Shown: positions 31,586 to 43,700 of the stretch, in pieces
Position numbering within the stretch: the first letter of the stretch is position 1
How the letters are laid out: each line of letters begins with the position of its first letter
NCBI RefSeq assembly: GCF_000283155.1
Contig: NW_004454291.1
Span: forward strand, 991,478-1,055,477
Direction: 5' to 3'
Length of the DNA stretch: 64,000 bases
Origin: Ceratotherium simum simum
Taxonomy: Eukaryota; Chordata; Mammalia; Perissodactyla; Rhinocerotidae
Made by a program: the position numbers and the translations under genes
Notes under the pieces: model-generated
The model's database searches: none
Told to the model about the DNA's origin: nothing
The model's input: the letters and a program-made list of their open reading frames with translations, nothing else

Positions 31586-32479
31586 TTTCTGAGCTCAGAA
31601 GTGATGGAAGCAGCTCAATGTGCCACAGATCAATTTGCTAGAGAGTCAATTTGCTGAATTACTCAGTCACTGGATTCCTGAGGATACTTTCTGAGGTTTC
31701 AATACTTCCTCCACCCACGACCTTTGTGATGTTGCACTGTGAAGTAAAGAAGTGAGTTTTCCTGTAAACACACATTACTATTTTTATTCTGGACTTATGT
31801 CCTGACCCGACATATGCTCCATCCCCTGCAGTGTCCCTTTCTTTGACCCGCCCCACTGCGCATATTCTATGGGCACATTGGTGCATTGGTTTTATTTACC
31901 TTTAACCCACTTTACTATGTTCTATATTTTTATGGACTTAAGTCTCCATCTTTGGCAGAGAAATGGCAGTGACAGAACATCCTAAGTCTTAAAGTCTTGT
32001 GGTTTTGGTGAATAGACTTATCTTGAATTGACTTTAGGTGACATGCCAGAATCAGGCACTGGTCTTAAAGCCAGCTTCTCTAGATGTCAATGGTCCCATG
32101 GCCCTAGCCACCTTTGCCCAAAGCTTGACCCTCCCTATACCAGTGACTTGCAAGAGGCTTATATCATTGTGTCCATGACCCTTACATTGTGCCATAAGAA
32201 CTGGTACTAATAATTAGTTAATTGGTCTATTTACAGAACAATGTGACCTCTGCATTCTCCATACTACTAAAATTTGAAGGTAGTTGTGCAAAATGGAGAT
32301 AATTCCTTCATTCATATATTCATTCAAAATCAACATCCAGCTATGGCACTATTAGGACCCAGGAATAGAGAAATGAATAAATTGAGGTTCCTACCCAGGA
32401 GGATCTCATAATTTAATTAGAGAGACAGACACATAATTATTGCACAATCAGTGTGCCCCCACAAGCCCTGTGCTCTGGC
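31586..32479. other. intergenic sequence, nothing recognised
   Basis: No gene or clear repeat, except a weak old repeat near 32,300-32,440 ('tatattcattcaaaatcaac'). Short open frames carry no known domain. Confidence 0.5.
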
Positions 32480-32502
32480 CCATAAGGGAAGGAGAAGTGA
32501 TC

Positions 32503-32888
32503 TGTATTAATTTGCTATGGCTACCATAGCAAGGTATGACAGATTGAATGGCTTAAACAGAAATTTATTCTCTCACTGTTCTGGAGGCTACAATTCCAAG
32601 ATCTAGGTGTCAGCAGCGTTGATTCCTTCTGAGACCTCTCTGATTGGCTTGCGTATGGCTGTCTTTTCCCTGGTCTTCACATGGTCTTCCCTCTGTGCAT
32701 GTCTGTGTCCTAGTCTCCTCTTCTTATAAGAATGTTAGTCAAATGGGATTAGGGCCTACCAAAAAGACCTCATTTAATATCAATTACCTCTTTAAAGATC
32801 CTATTTCCAACTACAGTCACATTCTGAGGTGCTGGGGGTTAGGACCTCAACTTATAAATTTGGAGGGGACACAATTCAGCCTATAACA
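32503..32888 (-). repeat. MLT1-type LTR, antisense (in B1)
   Basis: On the + strand it runs from 'tgtattaatttgctatgg' through 'ggcttaaacagaaatttatt' to 'cacaattcagcctataaca', the antisense form of an MLT1-class ERVL-MaLR LTR (TG...CA ends). The same element opens the B2 copy at 54,419. Confidence 0.8.
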
Positions 32889-33424
32889 GGATCTGAGGAG
32901 AGAGCCCATGGGCCTGCAGGTGGCTGTCATAGGAAGGGTCAGGGGACCTGCAGCAGTGAATGTGCACTCTCATCAAGGCTGGTGGAGGGTGGGGCTGGGA
33001 CCTGGGTGCCAGTGAGAAGGGCCCAGGTCAGCTCAGGTGACTCTCAGGCCTGATAGAATCAGGAATGCAGCAGTGAATTCTCGAAAACCCTCTGCAGAAC
33101 CAGGGCAGGGGGCAGGTGTCACCTGTAGGGTCCAGGGCAGGGGTAGGGTATGAGCCCACTTTCCCATTCCCATAAGTTATTCCCCCAAACATCCCAACTT
33201 CATCCTGGCAGGAGCAGGAGAAGAGGGGGCAGCATCAGAGAGACCAAACTCAAATGAGACTGAGAAGTTGTTGTCTGGTAACAAGAAATTCTCCCTCCCC
33301 AATCCCCCCCAGGTAGGGTCTCACAGGGACGATGATCTCAATTATGAAAAGTTAAAAAGCTACATTTTCTTTGAGCATCTATGCCATACTACTGTCCTCT
33401 CAGGGCCTAGAACCCTAGTGAGCA

Positions 33425-33960
33425 CATTGTAGGCCTTCGGTAAAAACATCTACATGGCTGTTTATGAAATGTGTTTTGGAAACACCACTTGACTCCCACT
33501 GCCACCATCCATCCTTATTGCACTTGAGGATTTCCCAACACCTGTTATCAGCAGGTTCATCTGAACCTCAAACACCCCAGGAAGGGCAGCAGGAAGGTCC
33601 TTTTCATGTCTTTTGTTCAGATCCACAGACATTTCCTGAGCACCATTCTGGGTCCAGTACGAGATGTTCCCGGTTTGGTGGAGAAACATCAGACCCATAA
33701 ACAGACCGATTTAATACGGCCAGAGGTCAGCACCAGGGCTTTGGAAGCACAGAGAAGGAGCACTTGCCCGCAGAGAGGGTTGGGAGGAGTTGACAGCTGA
33801 TATGGGGCTTTTATATACTTATTTCAAAAAGTCAAATTTATAGATGGACATGTTTTATAATATCACACAGTCTTGCAAGGTTTACACTGTAACTAGGGGT
33901 ACCTTGCCCTACCTGACGTTCACTCTGATTTTTCCCTCCAGAATCTACTTTCAACCTGTT
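33425..33960 (+). repeat. alpha module, copy 1
   Basis: A block found three times: here, split at 39,870-40,268 plus 47,304-47,400, and at 55,700-56,170. Shared landmarks are 'taggccttcggtaaaaacat', 'gatttcccaacacctg', 'gatccacagacatttcctga' and 'gagcaccattctg'. It is inside B1. The origin of the module is unknown. Confidence 0.8.
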
Positions 33961-34828
33961 TAGCAGTTTCTTCTGGTGTTTATTGCCATGCCGGTAAATG
34001 ACATGCTTATACTACAGTTTCTTCATTGCTCTGGAAGAGGAGAGTTTAGTTTTCTGATATCTTCCTTGCCTCACACTCACTTCTCTCCTTCCCAAACAGG
34101 AATAGGAATTGGATTCCTATTTGGTGTCTACATCAATATGACTGAAGTACTTATTATTCACAATTGAGACAAGCATACCTCTTTGTTTCCATTTCTATTA
34201 TTGACAATTTTTCATTTTCCTTTTAATCAATAGTTCCTTTTTGTAATTTTAATGTTTTCTCTGTCCCTATCATGCTTTTCCTGCAAGAAGCATAACTCTG
34301 CTCAGCAAGTTTAAGCCCTTGCAAGGCTGTCTCCTTGCTTCAGTCCAGGCTGCTTGCTCCTGCGGCTTCTGCAGAGCCATAGTTTCAGGCATTCCCCTCA
34401 CCTCTCTGCTGCACTGAATTGTCCTGTTCCCCAATCCTGTGGCTGTCTCTTGCTTGATTTTCTCAATCATGTTGGTAGAGGGCATCTTCTTGTAGCTTTC
34501 TGAGGAAAGATTATAGGAGTAATTTTAAAAAAACCTTGACTATCTGAATAATTATCTGTTCTACCCTCATACTCGATTGATAGTTTAGGCATGAAATTCT
34601 AGCTGGTATAGAATTTTCTCTCTGAATTTTGAGACATAGAGTTTTGTTTTTTATATTGTTGTTGAGAAGTTTAATGCCCTTCTGAGTTCCGATCCTTTGT
34701 ACGTGACCTGTTTCTTTCTCCTCACATTCTTTTTGGAAGATTTTGGGATCTTCTTTTTGTCCCTTGTGTTCTAAAACTTCATGACCATGTGCCTTGGTGG
34801 ATCTGCTTTCATCCATTATTCTAGGTCA

Positions 34829-35045
34829 GAGCTGTCCAATCAACCTTTCTTTGACAATGCAAATGCTCTATGTCTGCGTTGTCCAGTATGGTGGACACCA
34901 CCACATGAGGCTACTGAGTACTTGAGTCGTGGCTGGTGCGATGGAGAAATTGTATTTCCTATTTTATCTTATTTTAATAAGTTTGTGCTTAAATTTAACT
35001 AGCCACATATGTCTAGGGGCTACCACATTGGAAAATGCAGTGTTG
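34829..35045. repeat. hAT-type non-autonomous DNA element
   Basis: 'gagctgtccaatcaaccttt' to 'ccacattggaaaatgcagtg', related to the element at 2,030. In copy B2 only its right part remains (57,030-57,140). Confidence 0.6.
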
Positions 35046-35784
35046 GCCTTGGGTTCTGGGAAATTGTCTTGTATTATTTCTTTCATGTTTTTCTGTTCTC
35101 TGTTCTGAAACCCCTATTGGTCAGATAATGGAACTGCAGGAATGATTCTCTAATTTTCTTGTTTTCTCTCCCATTTTCATCTCTTTATTTTTCTTTTGGA
35201 GTGAATTACTTAATGTCATTTTTTCACCTTTTTAGAGAAATTTACATCATTTGTTACATTTTTTTTCTGAGTCCCTTTTGGCTCTCTGCTCTGATTTCGC
35301 ATGAGGACAGCTTTCAGGTTGCTTTGACTGTTTTCAAAGCTCCCCTCATCCTCCTGCATTCCTTCTGTTCTTTTGAGCTCTTGTCTCTGTTTTTTGTTTT
35401 TTTGTGTTTTTTTGTTTGTTTGCTTTGGTTTGGTTTTGGTCTTTCCATTGAATGCAGGCTAGTGCTTGCCTGTCTGCTTGTATTTGAGAGTGTGTGGGAT
35501 TTGTCAATCGTGGGCATCAGTGTAGAGCTGTCTGCCTGAAGACCCCCTAAATATCTGGATCTGCAGATCCTTTGGGCTGTGTAGCTTCACAAGGGGTAAT
35601 TCTCTGGTCTTCTGCACAGGAGGAAGAAATCTGGCCTCCTGGCCCGGTGGCAGAGGGTGATGGAAATCTCATGGTTCCTCCCACTTTGAGTCCAGCATCT
35701 CTTCCTCCTCTCTGCCAGAGGTCCTCCAGTCCAAGTCTGTCCAGCTCAACATGTGCATAATAGTCCCCCAGTCTTCTGAAGTTT

Positions 35785-36218
35785 AGGAGTAACCTCTATA
35801 ACAAGGTACCACACACTGGGTGGCTTAAAACAACAGAAATTTATTCTCTCACTCTTCTGGAGGCCAGAAGTCCAAGGTTAAAGTGTCAGCATTGTGGGTT
35901 CCAACTGAGGTTGTGAGGGAGATTGTGCTCCATGCCTCTTCCGAGCTTCACATGGTTGCCAGCAGTCCTTGGTGTTCTTTGGCTTGCTGAAGCATCAGTC
36001 CAGTCTGTGCCTCTATCTTCACACAGCTGCCTTCCCTCTGTGTGTGTCTTTGTGTCTCTTCTTATAAGGACGCCAGCCATTGAATTAGAGCCCTCTTTAC
36101 TCCAGTATGACTTCCTCTTAACTAATTACATCTGTAAAGACCCTATTTCCAAATAGGGCCACATTCAGAGGTTGCTAGTGGGCATGAGTTTTGTGGGGGC
36201 ACTATTCAACCCAGTACA
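35785..36218 (-). repeat. second MLT1-type LTR, antisense (in B1)
   Basis: + strand landmarks: 'cactgggtggcttaaaacaa', 'ttctggaggccagaagtcc', 'cttcttataaggacgcc' and 'actattcaacccagtaca'. Paired with 57,815-58,248 in B2. Confidence 0.75.
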
Positions 36219-36449
36219 GGAGGGAACCTGGAAGTCTAATTCTTTATGAAACAGACTTTAAACCATATTCTTTTTTCAGCCTCACTTACAATTTCTGATT
36301 TCAGGGGTCCCTTGTGCATTCAGTTTCTGAGTCTTTCTGGGCTCCATCAACCTGATTCTGTTTGCTTCTACTCGGCACAGTGCTGCAGGCTTCAGCTTCA
36401 GCTTTCTCTGCTCTGCCAAGTGAGTGGCTTTTCATAGCAGAAATACAGT

Positions 36450-36640
36450 GGTCACAGAGATGGACTCTGGGGACAGAACACTTGGGTCTATGCCCTGGCT
36501 CTGTAGCTGTGTGACCTTGCCCAAGTGACTTAAGCTCTCTGTGCCTTTAAAAAGGGGGTGATAACAAGAGTACCTAATGCATATGGTTATTATGAGCACT
36601 AAGGAGAGTCCTTAGAAAGGTGTCTGGCATGAAGAGCTTG
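36450..36640 (+). repeat. MIR (in B1)
   Basis: 'gctctgtagctgtgtgacct', 'gacttaagctctctgtgcc' and 'aaaggtgtctggcatgaaga' are MIR core and tail. Paired with 58,455-58,650. Confidence 0.75.
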
Positions 36641-36734
36641 TTATGGGTCTTGGCTACATCTACATGGTAGGTTCAAACATTTGGTGGCTCTTGACTCCTA
36701 TCTATTTGTCTTTGTCTCTTTGGATTTATGCCTT

Positions 36735-36987
36735 GTGTGTGTGTGTGTGTGTGTGTGTGAGGAGATCAGCCCTGTGCTAACATCTGCCAATCCTCCTCTT
36801 TTTTTGCGGAGGAAGACTGGCCCTGGGCTAACATCTGTCCCATCTCCTCCACTTTTTATGGGACGCTGCCACAGCATGGCTTGCCAAGCAATGCATTGGT
36901 GTGCGCCCGGGATCCGAACCGGCGAACCCCGGGCCGCCGCAGCTGAGCACGTGCGCTTAACCGCCTGCGCCACTGGGCTGGCCCCGA
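36735..36987 (-). mobile_element. ERE SINE, antisense, only in copy B1
   Basis: The SINE read on the minus strand: head 'cggggccagcccagtgg', a tRNA-like part with 'ggttcggatcccgggc', the body 'gatgggacagatgttagccc' and a tail turned into (CA)n. Target duplication atttatgcctt flanks it (36,724-36,734 and 36,988-36,998). B2 has the empty site, so the insertion followed the duplication. Confidence 0.93.
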
Positions 36988-37429
36988 ATTTATGCCTTTT
37001 TAAGAAAGCCCTTTAGTGCATTTTACTGGGGCTTCAGGTGGCTTCACAATGAAATGCATGTATTCTTCCCACATGTCTAAGTTTCTGAAGGAAACTTCTC
37101 ATTGAGGAGGCCTTCGGGAGAGAATAAGGCAGGCAGATGATCATGAGCAAAGGCATGGAGGTGTATGCAGGGACCTGTAAAAACTCCAGTCTGATGCAGC
37201 ATGAGGTTGAGGGGTGGGACTGGGAACTCAGCTGGGGTGGTTATCTCTCATTGGATAAAACACAGGCAGTGCCTGACCATGAGAGGGGTTTAACCTGGGA
37301 ACTCCCTGATTAGATGTGAAAAGGTGGCCCTCTGGTAGGAGATCAGCCAGGTGGCTGTGGTTATGGTCTAGGTCAGAGATGATGAGGATCTGACTAGGGC
37401 AGAGGAGTGGGGAGTGAACTAAAGTCTAT

Positions 37430-38160
37430 TTTGTCTGATATTAGCGTAGCCACCCTTGCTCCCTATTGCTTTTCTTTTGCATGGATATCTTTTTCCATCC
37501 TTTCACCCTCAGCCAATGCATGTCATTAGAGTTAAAATGAATCTCCTGTAGACACAATATAGTTGTATTCTATTTGGTTTATGCAATCTCACAATCTACA
37601 TCTTTAGATTGGGTTGGTTAATCCATTTATATTTATATTTACAGTAATTACTTATAGGGAAAGGCTTGCTATTACTATTTTGATGTCTTCTCTATCTTAC
37701 AGTTGTTTGCACTGTAGTTCTTCCCTTACTGCATTCCTTTGAGTTTGGTGGGTGTTTTGTTGTGACGTGTTTTGATTCCTTTCTCATTTCATATTGTGCA
37801 TATTCTATAGATTCTCTTTGTGGTTACCATGGGGATTGCATCGAACCTCCTAGAGTTATAACAATGTACTTTAACTTCACTTGCATAGAAAACTCTACTC
37901 CTTTACATCTCCATACCCCCCATATTATTGATTTCATAAATTACATCTCTATATAGTGTCTACCCATTAACATAGATTTATAGTTATTTTTATGCTTTTG
38001 TCTTTTAAATCCTATAATAGAATAAAAAGTGCAGTTACAAACCAAAGTTATAATGATACAGATTTCTATATTTGTCCATATATTTACCTTTACTGGAGAA
38101 CTATATATTTTTGTATGTCTTTGAGTGACTGCATACCAAAAAAAAGAAAAAGACAACCCA
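37430..38160 (-). repeat. old L1 fragment, antisense
   Basis: 'tctattttgtctgatattag', 'catggatatctttttccatc', 'tcctgtagacacaatatag' and 'tttagattgggttggttaat' align in order with the antisense endonuclease/ORF1-ORF2 region of L1, seen in the younger L1 at 44,180-44,400. It sits between the two duplication systems. Confidence 0.65.
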
Positions 38161-38365
38161 CCTCTATCAGCCTACCAGAATCCTAAGAGAATGGTACACA
38201 GTCCCTGTCTTCTTTCTGAGAGGTATTTGAAAAATTCTGGCTTCTGTCATTGCTAACATGACTTTCTCAGCACTGGGTTTTATTGATGAAAGTCCTCCAG
38301 ATAATTTAATGGATATGAACCTATTATATTTCAGTCAACTTCCATAGGGCCTTTTCTTTGGTGAT

Positions 38366-39870
38366 TATAGTGTCTGGGCATGCAAGTCACTACATTTTAG
38401 GTTCTACTTCCATGGCTATATACTAGGAGAATTGAAACTGTCAAAGAAATCTTGACTTTTAGTGGCAGGCACAGAGCTGTCCCATAATAATGTGTTCCTG
38501 AGGTGAGCTTAATTCATATTCTCAACCTGTCTGACCTATTGTGTTTGTGATCTAAACTTCCTAAGGTTCATGTGCCAAGTTGAGGCCATTGTTTAATATT
38601 CAACAAGGATTATGCCAGTGAGGCAGCGCTGTAGGAAAGCGTGAGATAAGTATCATCATTGTTGATTTGAGTTGCAACATGTTCCATCTTGGCTACTAAT
38701 CTCAGCCACTATGCTTCCCTTTTATCTTTGTCTTATAGGTCTGCTGCCTTGGAAGTTTTTAACTTATCTCATGGAATCCTAGTACCTGGGCATGCGGAAC
38801 ATGGAGCATGAAGTCCAATCTCTCGATATGACAGAAAGGGAGTTGAGAATGGAAGGGTCTTGTCCATGGTCAAGCAGATGAATGACAGATTTGAATGGGA
38901 CTTCGGGGTCTGGACTCCCGGGATGACTTCCTCCCAATAATACTGTTCGAGTTGTCCTTTCTTTTCCTCCTAATCTCAGGTCTGGTGTGATCTGGCTGTC
39001 TCCTGCTTTCTACTCCCTGCCTTCTCCAATGTCCCATTCTGTAGGTCACTGACTCAGAGACCCTCTGTGGCCCTTGATCATATTCTTAGAAGCGATGCTT
39101 AGCCTTAATGCACAAAGCTGTTCTGAGTGAAGTCAATGGGAGGCCTGGGCTTGGCATTGTTGGCTTCTGACAGGTTTTCCACCTGTGGAGGTGGCTGTTG
39201 CTTGAAAAAAGCTGATCCAGAAGGTCAGATTTGACCCTCTGGCTGATCTCGGAGTGTTCACTCAAGCTGCTGCCCTTTTCCTTCCTGCTCCTTCTTTTAT
39301 TCCTCTAGACATGTCCTCTGTTTCAACCTGGCTATTCCGTGTGTTGTCTGCATGGACTTTGCCTTCCAGGACCATGCTGGTCTCCATGGAGAGAGCTGCA
39401 GGCCCTCAGGAGTGGCTTGTAGAAGGATCTGGAACAGGAGGTGAGAGCAGCATCAGCAGTTAGTAGGCCAGGAGAAAACGCTGAGCATAAAAATACCCTC
39501 ACTGTCATCCAGTTGGATAAGAAAGTCTTCCTGAGCTCTCTTGTCATGCATGGAGGTTGCTGGTGGAGAAATAAAACCAATTTCACTTCTCTCAAGATTT
39601 CTAAACTGTGATTTATTAATTTCATTCTCCTGAGAGCTTTGGGGATATACGCTTCAGTCAAAAAGGGTAAAGGGGAAGGAAAACTAACACTCAGTTATGC
39701 ATGTATTAGAGCAGATGCTTTGGTGCCCTCACATATGCCTGCAGACATTTTCCATGTTGAGGGCTTCCTGTGCTTCAGGGATTGGGGATGCTCTGTGCCC
39801 ACTTGTATGTGCTTGGCTCCCTGAGAGACACACAGGAAGTACTAGGTGGTTAATGCCCAAAGAAGCATAC
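38366..39870 (+). repeat. tandem duplication, unit A1
   Basis: Repeated directly at 47,401-48,866 (A2). Shared landmarks: 'cattttaggttct', 'ctgtggcccttgatcatatt', 'catggagagagctgcaggcc', 'cctgcagacattttccatg' and 'ttaatgcccaaag'. It contains no gene I recognise. The open frames in A1 and A2 are not conserved between copies beyond shared DNA and carry frameshifts relative to each other, so they look non-coding. Confidence 0.85.
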
Positions 39871-40268
39871 TGCTGAGCACATAGTAGGTCTTCAGTAAAA
39901 ACATCTCATGGCTGTTTGTGAAACACATTTGAAACACCACGTGGACTCCCACTGGCACCACTGATCTTTGTATTATTTGGAGATTTCCCAACACCTGCTG
40001 TCTGGAGATTCATTTGAAACTCAAACCCACCCGAGAGGACAGCAGGAAGGTTCTTGTCCAGCGTTCTGTTTAGACCCACAAAAGCTTCCAGAGCACCAGT
40101 TTGTGTCAGGCATGAGACGCTCCCAGTTTGGTGGGGAAACATCAGATCCATGAACAGACCAATTCAATATGGTAGGAGGTCAGCACCACCGTGTTGGGAG
40201 CACAGAGAGGAAGCACTTGTCCCCAAATTGGGTTGGGAGAAGCTGACACCTGATCTGAGGCCTTTAAA
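39870..40268 (+). repeat. alpha module, copy 2, left part
   Basis: Aligned with 33,425-33,790 and 55,700-56,060 ('gtaggtcttcagtaaaaaca', 'gatttcccaacacctgctg'). The module is then cut by the antisense L1 and resumes after it and an ERE at 47,304. Confidence 0.8.
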
Positions 40269-40559
40269 AAAATATTATTTTATTGCTAACACATTGGTTT
40301 ATAACGCGTGTTTCTTTCAAGTGTATGTTATTATATTTCAGCTTGTGCACAGACTGCATCATGTTCATCACCAAAAGTCTAGATTCCATCCATCACCATA
40401 CATACATGCCCCTTTACCCCTTTCACCCTCCCTCAATGTCCTTGCCCTCTGGTAACCACCAATCTGTTTTCTTTATCTATGTGTTTGTTTGTTTGTTTAT
40501 CTTCCAAATACGAGTGAAATCGTATAATATTTGTCATTCTCTGTTTGATTTATTTCGCT

Positions 40560-40692
40560 TAGACTAATACCCACAAGGTCCATCCACGTTGTCACAAATG
40601 GCATGATTTTGGGTTTTATTTTTTTATAGCTGAGTAGTATTATATTGTATATATATGTGTGTGTAGATAGATAGATAGATAGATAGACAGAC

Positions 40693-40755
<63 letters not shown>

Positions 40756-43700
40756 GATCTTCTTATCCATTCATCCATTGATGCGCACTTGGGTTGCTTC
40801 CAAGTCTTGGCTATTGTGAATAATACTGTGATGAACATAGGGGTGCATATATCTTTTTGAATTAGTGTTTTCATGTTCTTTGGATAAATACTCAGAGGAA
40901 GAATAGCTGGAGCAAATGGTATTTCTATTTTTAATTTTTTGAGAAATCTCCGTACTGTTTTCCACAGTGGCTGGACTAGCTTTCATTCCTACCAGCAGGT
41001 TATGAGTGTTCCCTTTTTCCCACATCACCTCCAACACTGGTTATTTCTTGTCTTTTTAATAATCGCCATTCTGATGGGTGTAAGGTGATATCTCACTGTA
41101 GTTTTCATTTGCATTTCCCTAATAATTAGTGATGTTGAACATCTTTTTATGTGTTTGTTGGCCATATGTATATCTTCTTTTGAAAAATATCTGTTCATAT
41201 CTTCTGTCCATTTTTTAATTGGGTTGTTCATTCTTTTGTTGTTGAGTTGTAAGTATTCTTTACACATTTTGGAAGTTAACCTCTTGTTGGATATAATATT
41301 TGCAAATATATTCTCCAAGTTGGTGGATTGTCTTTCATTTCATTGATGGTTTCTTTGATGGACAGAAGCTTTTAGTCTGAGAGTGTCCCATTTGTTTATA
41401 GTTTCTTTTGTTTTTCTTGCCTGAGGAGACATTGAATTCAAAAAGATACTAAGACCAATATTGAAGAGTGTACTGCCTATATTTTCTTCTAGGAGTTTTA
41501 TGGTTTCAGTTCTTACATTGAAGTCTTTAATCCATTTTGAGTTCATTTTTGTGTATTGTGTAATAGTCTACTTTCATTCTTTTGCATGTGGCTGTCCAGT
41601 TTTCCCAAGACCATTTATTGAAGAGACCTTCCTTTCTCCATTGTGTGTTCTTGGATCTCATGTCAAAAATTAGCTATCCATAGACATGTGGTTTTATTTC
41701 TGGGCTCTCAATCCTGTTCCATTCATCTATATGCCTGTTTTTGTGCCAGTACCATGTTGTTTTGATTACTATAGGTTTGTAGTATATTTTGAAATCAGGG
41801 AGTGTGATACTTCTAGCTTCGTCCTTTTTTCTCAGGATTGCTTTGGCTATTTGGTGTCTTTTTTTGTTCCATATAAATTTTAGGATTCTTTGTTCTTTTT
41901 CCATGTATAATGTTATTGGGATTCTGATTGGGATTGCATTGAATCTGTAGATTGCTTTAGTTTATATGGTCATTTAACTATGTTTATTCTTCCAATTAAT
42001 GAGCATGGAATATCCTTCTATGTCTTTATGTCTTCTTCATTTTTTTTCAATAATACCTTAAAATTTTCAGTGTATGGGTCTTTCACTTCCTTGGTTATAT
42101 TTACTCCTTGGCATTTTAATTTTTTGTTGCAATTATAAATGTTATTGTATTCTTGATTTCTCTTTCTGCTAGTTCATTTTTTGTGTATAGAAATGAAACT
42201 GATTTTTGTATGTTGATATTGTACCCTGCAACATTACTGTGTTTGTTTATTATTTCCAATAATCATTCTGTGGATTCTTTAGTGTTCTTTGTATATAGAA
42301 TCGTGTCATCTGCAAATAGTGACGGTTTTACTTTTTCTTTTCTAATTTGGATGTTCTTTATTTCTTTTTCTTGCCTAATTACTCTGGCTAAAACTTTCTA
42401 TATTATGTTGAATAAGAATGGTAAGAGTGGTCATTCTTGTCTTGTTCCTGTTCTCAGAGGAATGGCCTTCACTTTTTCACTGTTAAGTATGATGGCTGTG
42501 GATTTGTCATATATGGCCTTTATTATGTTGATGTACTTTCCTTCTATACCCATTTTATTGCGAGTTTTTATTGTAAACAGATGTTGGATCTTGTCAAATG
42601 CTTTCTCTGCATCTATTGAGATGATCATGTGATTTTTAGTCTTCATTTATTAATGTGGTGTATCATATTGATTTATTTGTGGATGTTGAACCATCTCTGG
42701 ATCCCTGGAATAAGTCCTACTTGATTGTGGTGTATGATCCTTTTGATGTATCGTTGTATTTGATTTGCTAATCTTATGTTGAGGATTTTTGCATCTATGT
42801 TCATCAGTGGGATTGGCCAGTAGTTTTCCTTTTTTGTGTTGTCCTTGTCTGGTTTTTGTATCAGGACCATGTTGGCTTCACAAAATGAGTTAGGAAGCAT
42901 CCTGTCCTCTTCAATGTTTAATAATTTGAGAGGGATAGATATTAAATCTTCTTTGAATGTTTGGTAGAGTTTAACAGTGAAGCTATCTCATCCAGGACTT
43001 TTGTTTTTTTCAGAGGTTTTTGATTACTGTTTCAATCTCTTTACTTGTGATCGATCTATTCAGATTCTGTATTTCTTTTTGATTCAGTTTTGGGAGGTTG
43101 TATGATTCCAAGGATTTGTCCATTTCCTCTAGGTTATCCAATTTGTTGATGTATACCTTTTCATAGTATTCTCTTCTAATCCTTTGTATTTCTTTAGTGT
43201 CCATTTTAATTTCTCCTCTTTCATTTCTGCATATTCTTTCTTTTTTTGTTAGCGAGGCTGGCTAAAAGTTGGTAAATTTTGTTTATCTTCTCAAAGAACC
43301 AGCTCTTAGTATCGTTGATTCTTTCTATTGTTTTCTTTTTAGTCTATATTTCCTTGGTTCTTTCTATTGTTGTTATTTTTAGTGTCTATTTCCTTTATGT
43401 CTGCTCTGATTTTTATTATTCCTTCCTTCTACACTTTGGGCTTTGCTTGTTCTTTCTCTAGTTCTTTTAGCTGTAGTGTAATGTTGTTTATTTGAGATTT
43501 TTCTTGTTTTTTTAGGTAGGCCTGTGTTGCTATAACCTTCCCTCTTAGTACCACTTTTGCTTTATCCCATAGGTTTTGGTATGTTGTGTTTTCATTTTCC
43601 TTTGTCTCTAGTTATTTTTTTATTTTTTCTTTGATTTCCTCATTGATCCAATACTTCTTCATTAGTTGTTTAGTCTCCACATATTTCTGACTTTCCCAGC

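Larger units (their letters stand above)
32480..37425 (+). repeat. segmental duplication, copy B1
   Basis: This 4.9-kb block is repeated in the same orientation at 54,395-59,166 (B2). Shared order: MLT1 LTR, a GC-rich block ('gtggagggtggggctgggac'), the alpha module, a T-rich region, an hAT element (partly lost in B2), a second MLT1 LTR, a MIR and a final block ('ggagatcagccaggtggctg'). B1 alone has the ERE at 36,735 and about 320 bases at 34,505-34,830. B2 alone has the ERE at 56,765 and about 350 bases at 55,320-55,700. No gene is recognised inside. Confidence 0.9.

Noticed and set aside
33464..33700. 78-residue frames on both strands resembling frames at 39,906-40,151
   Set aside because: The similarity comes from the duplicated alpha DNA; frames are not preserved in all three copies and both strands are equally open.
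36698..36973. Minus-strand 91-residue frame ending in Thr-His repeats
   Set aside because: It lies wholly within the ERE SINE and its CA-rich tail.
39254..39463. Possible exon in unit A1 with splice-like ends
   Set aside because: In A2 (48,290-48,450) the same stretch has indels that break the frame, and no known domain is encoded.
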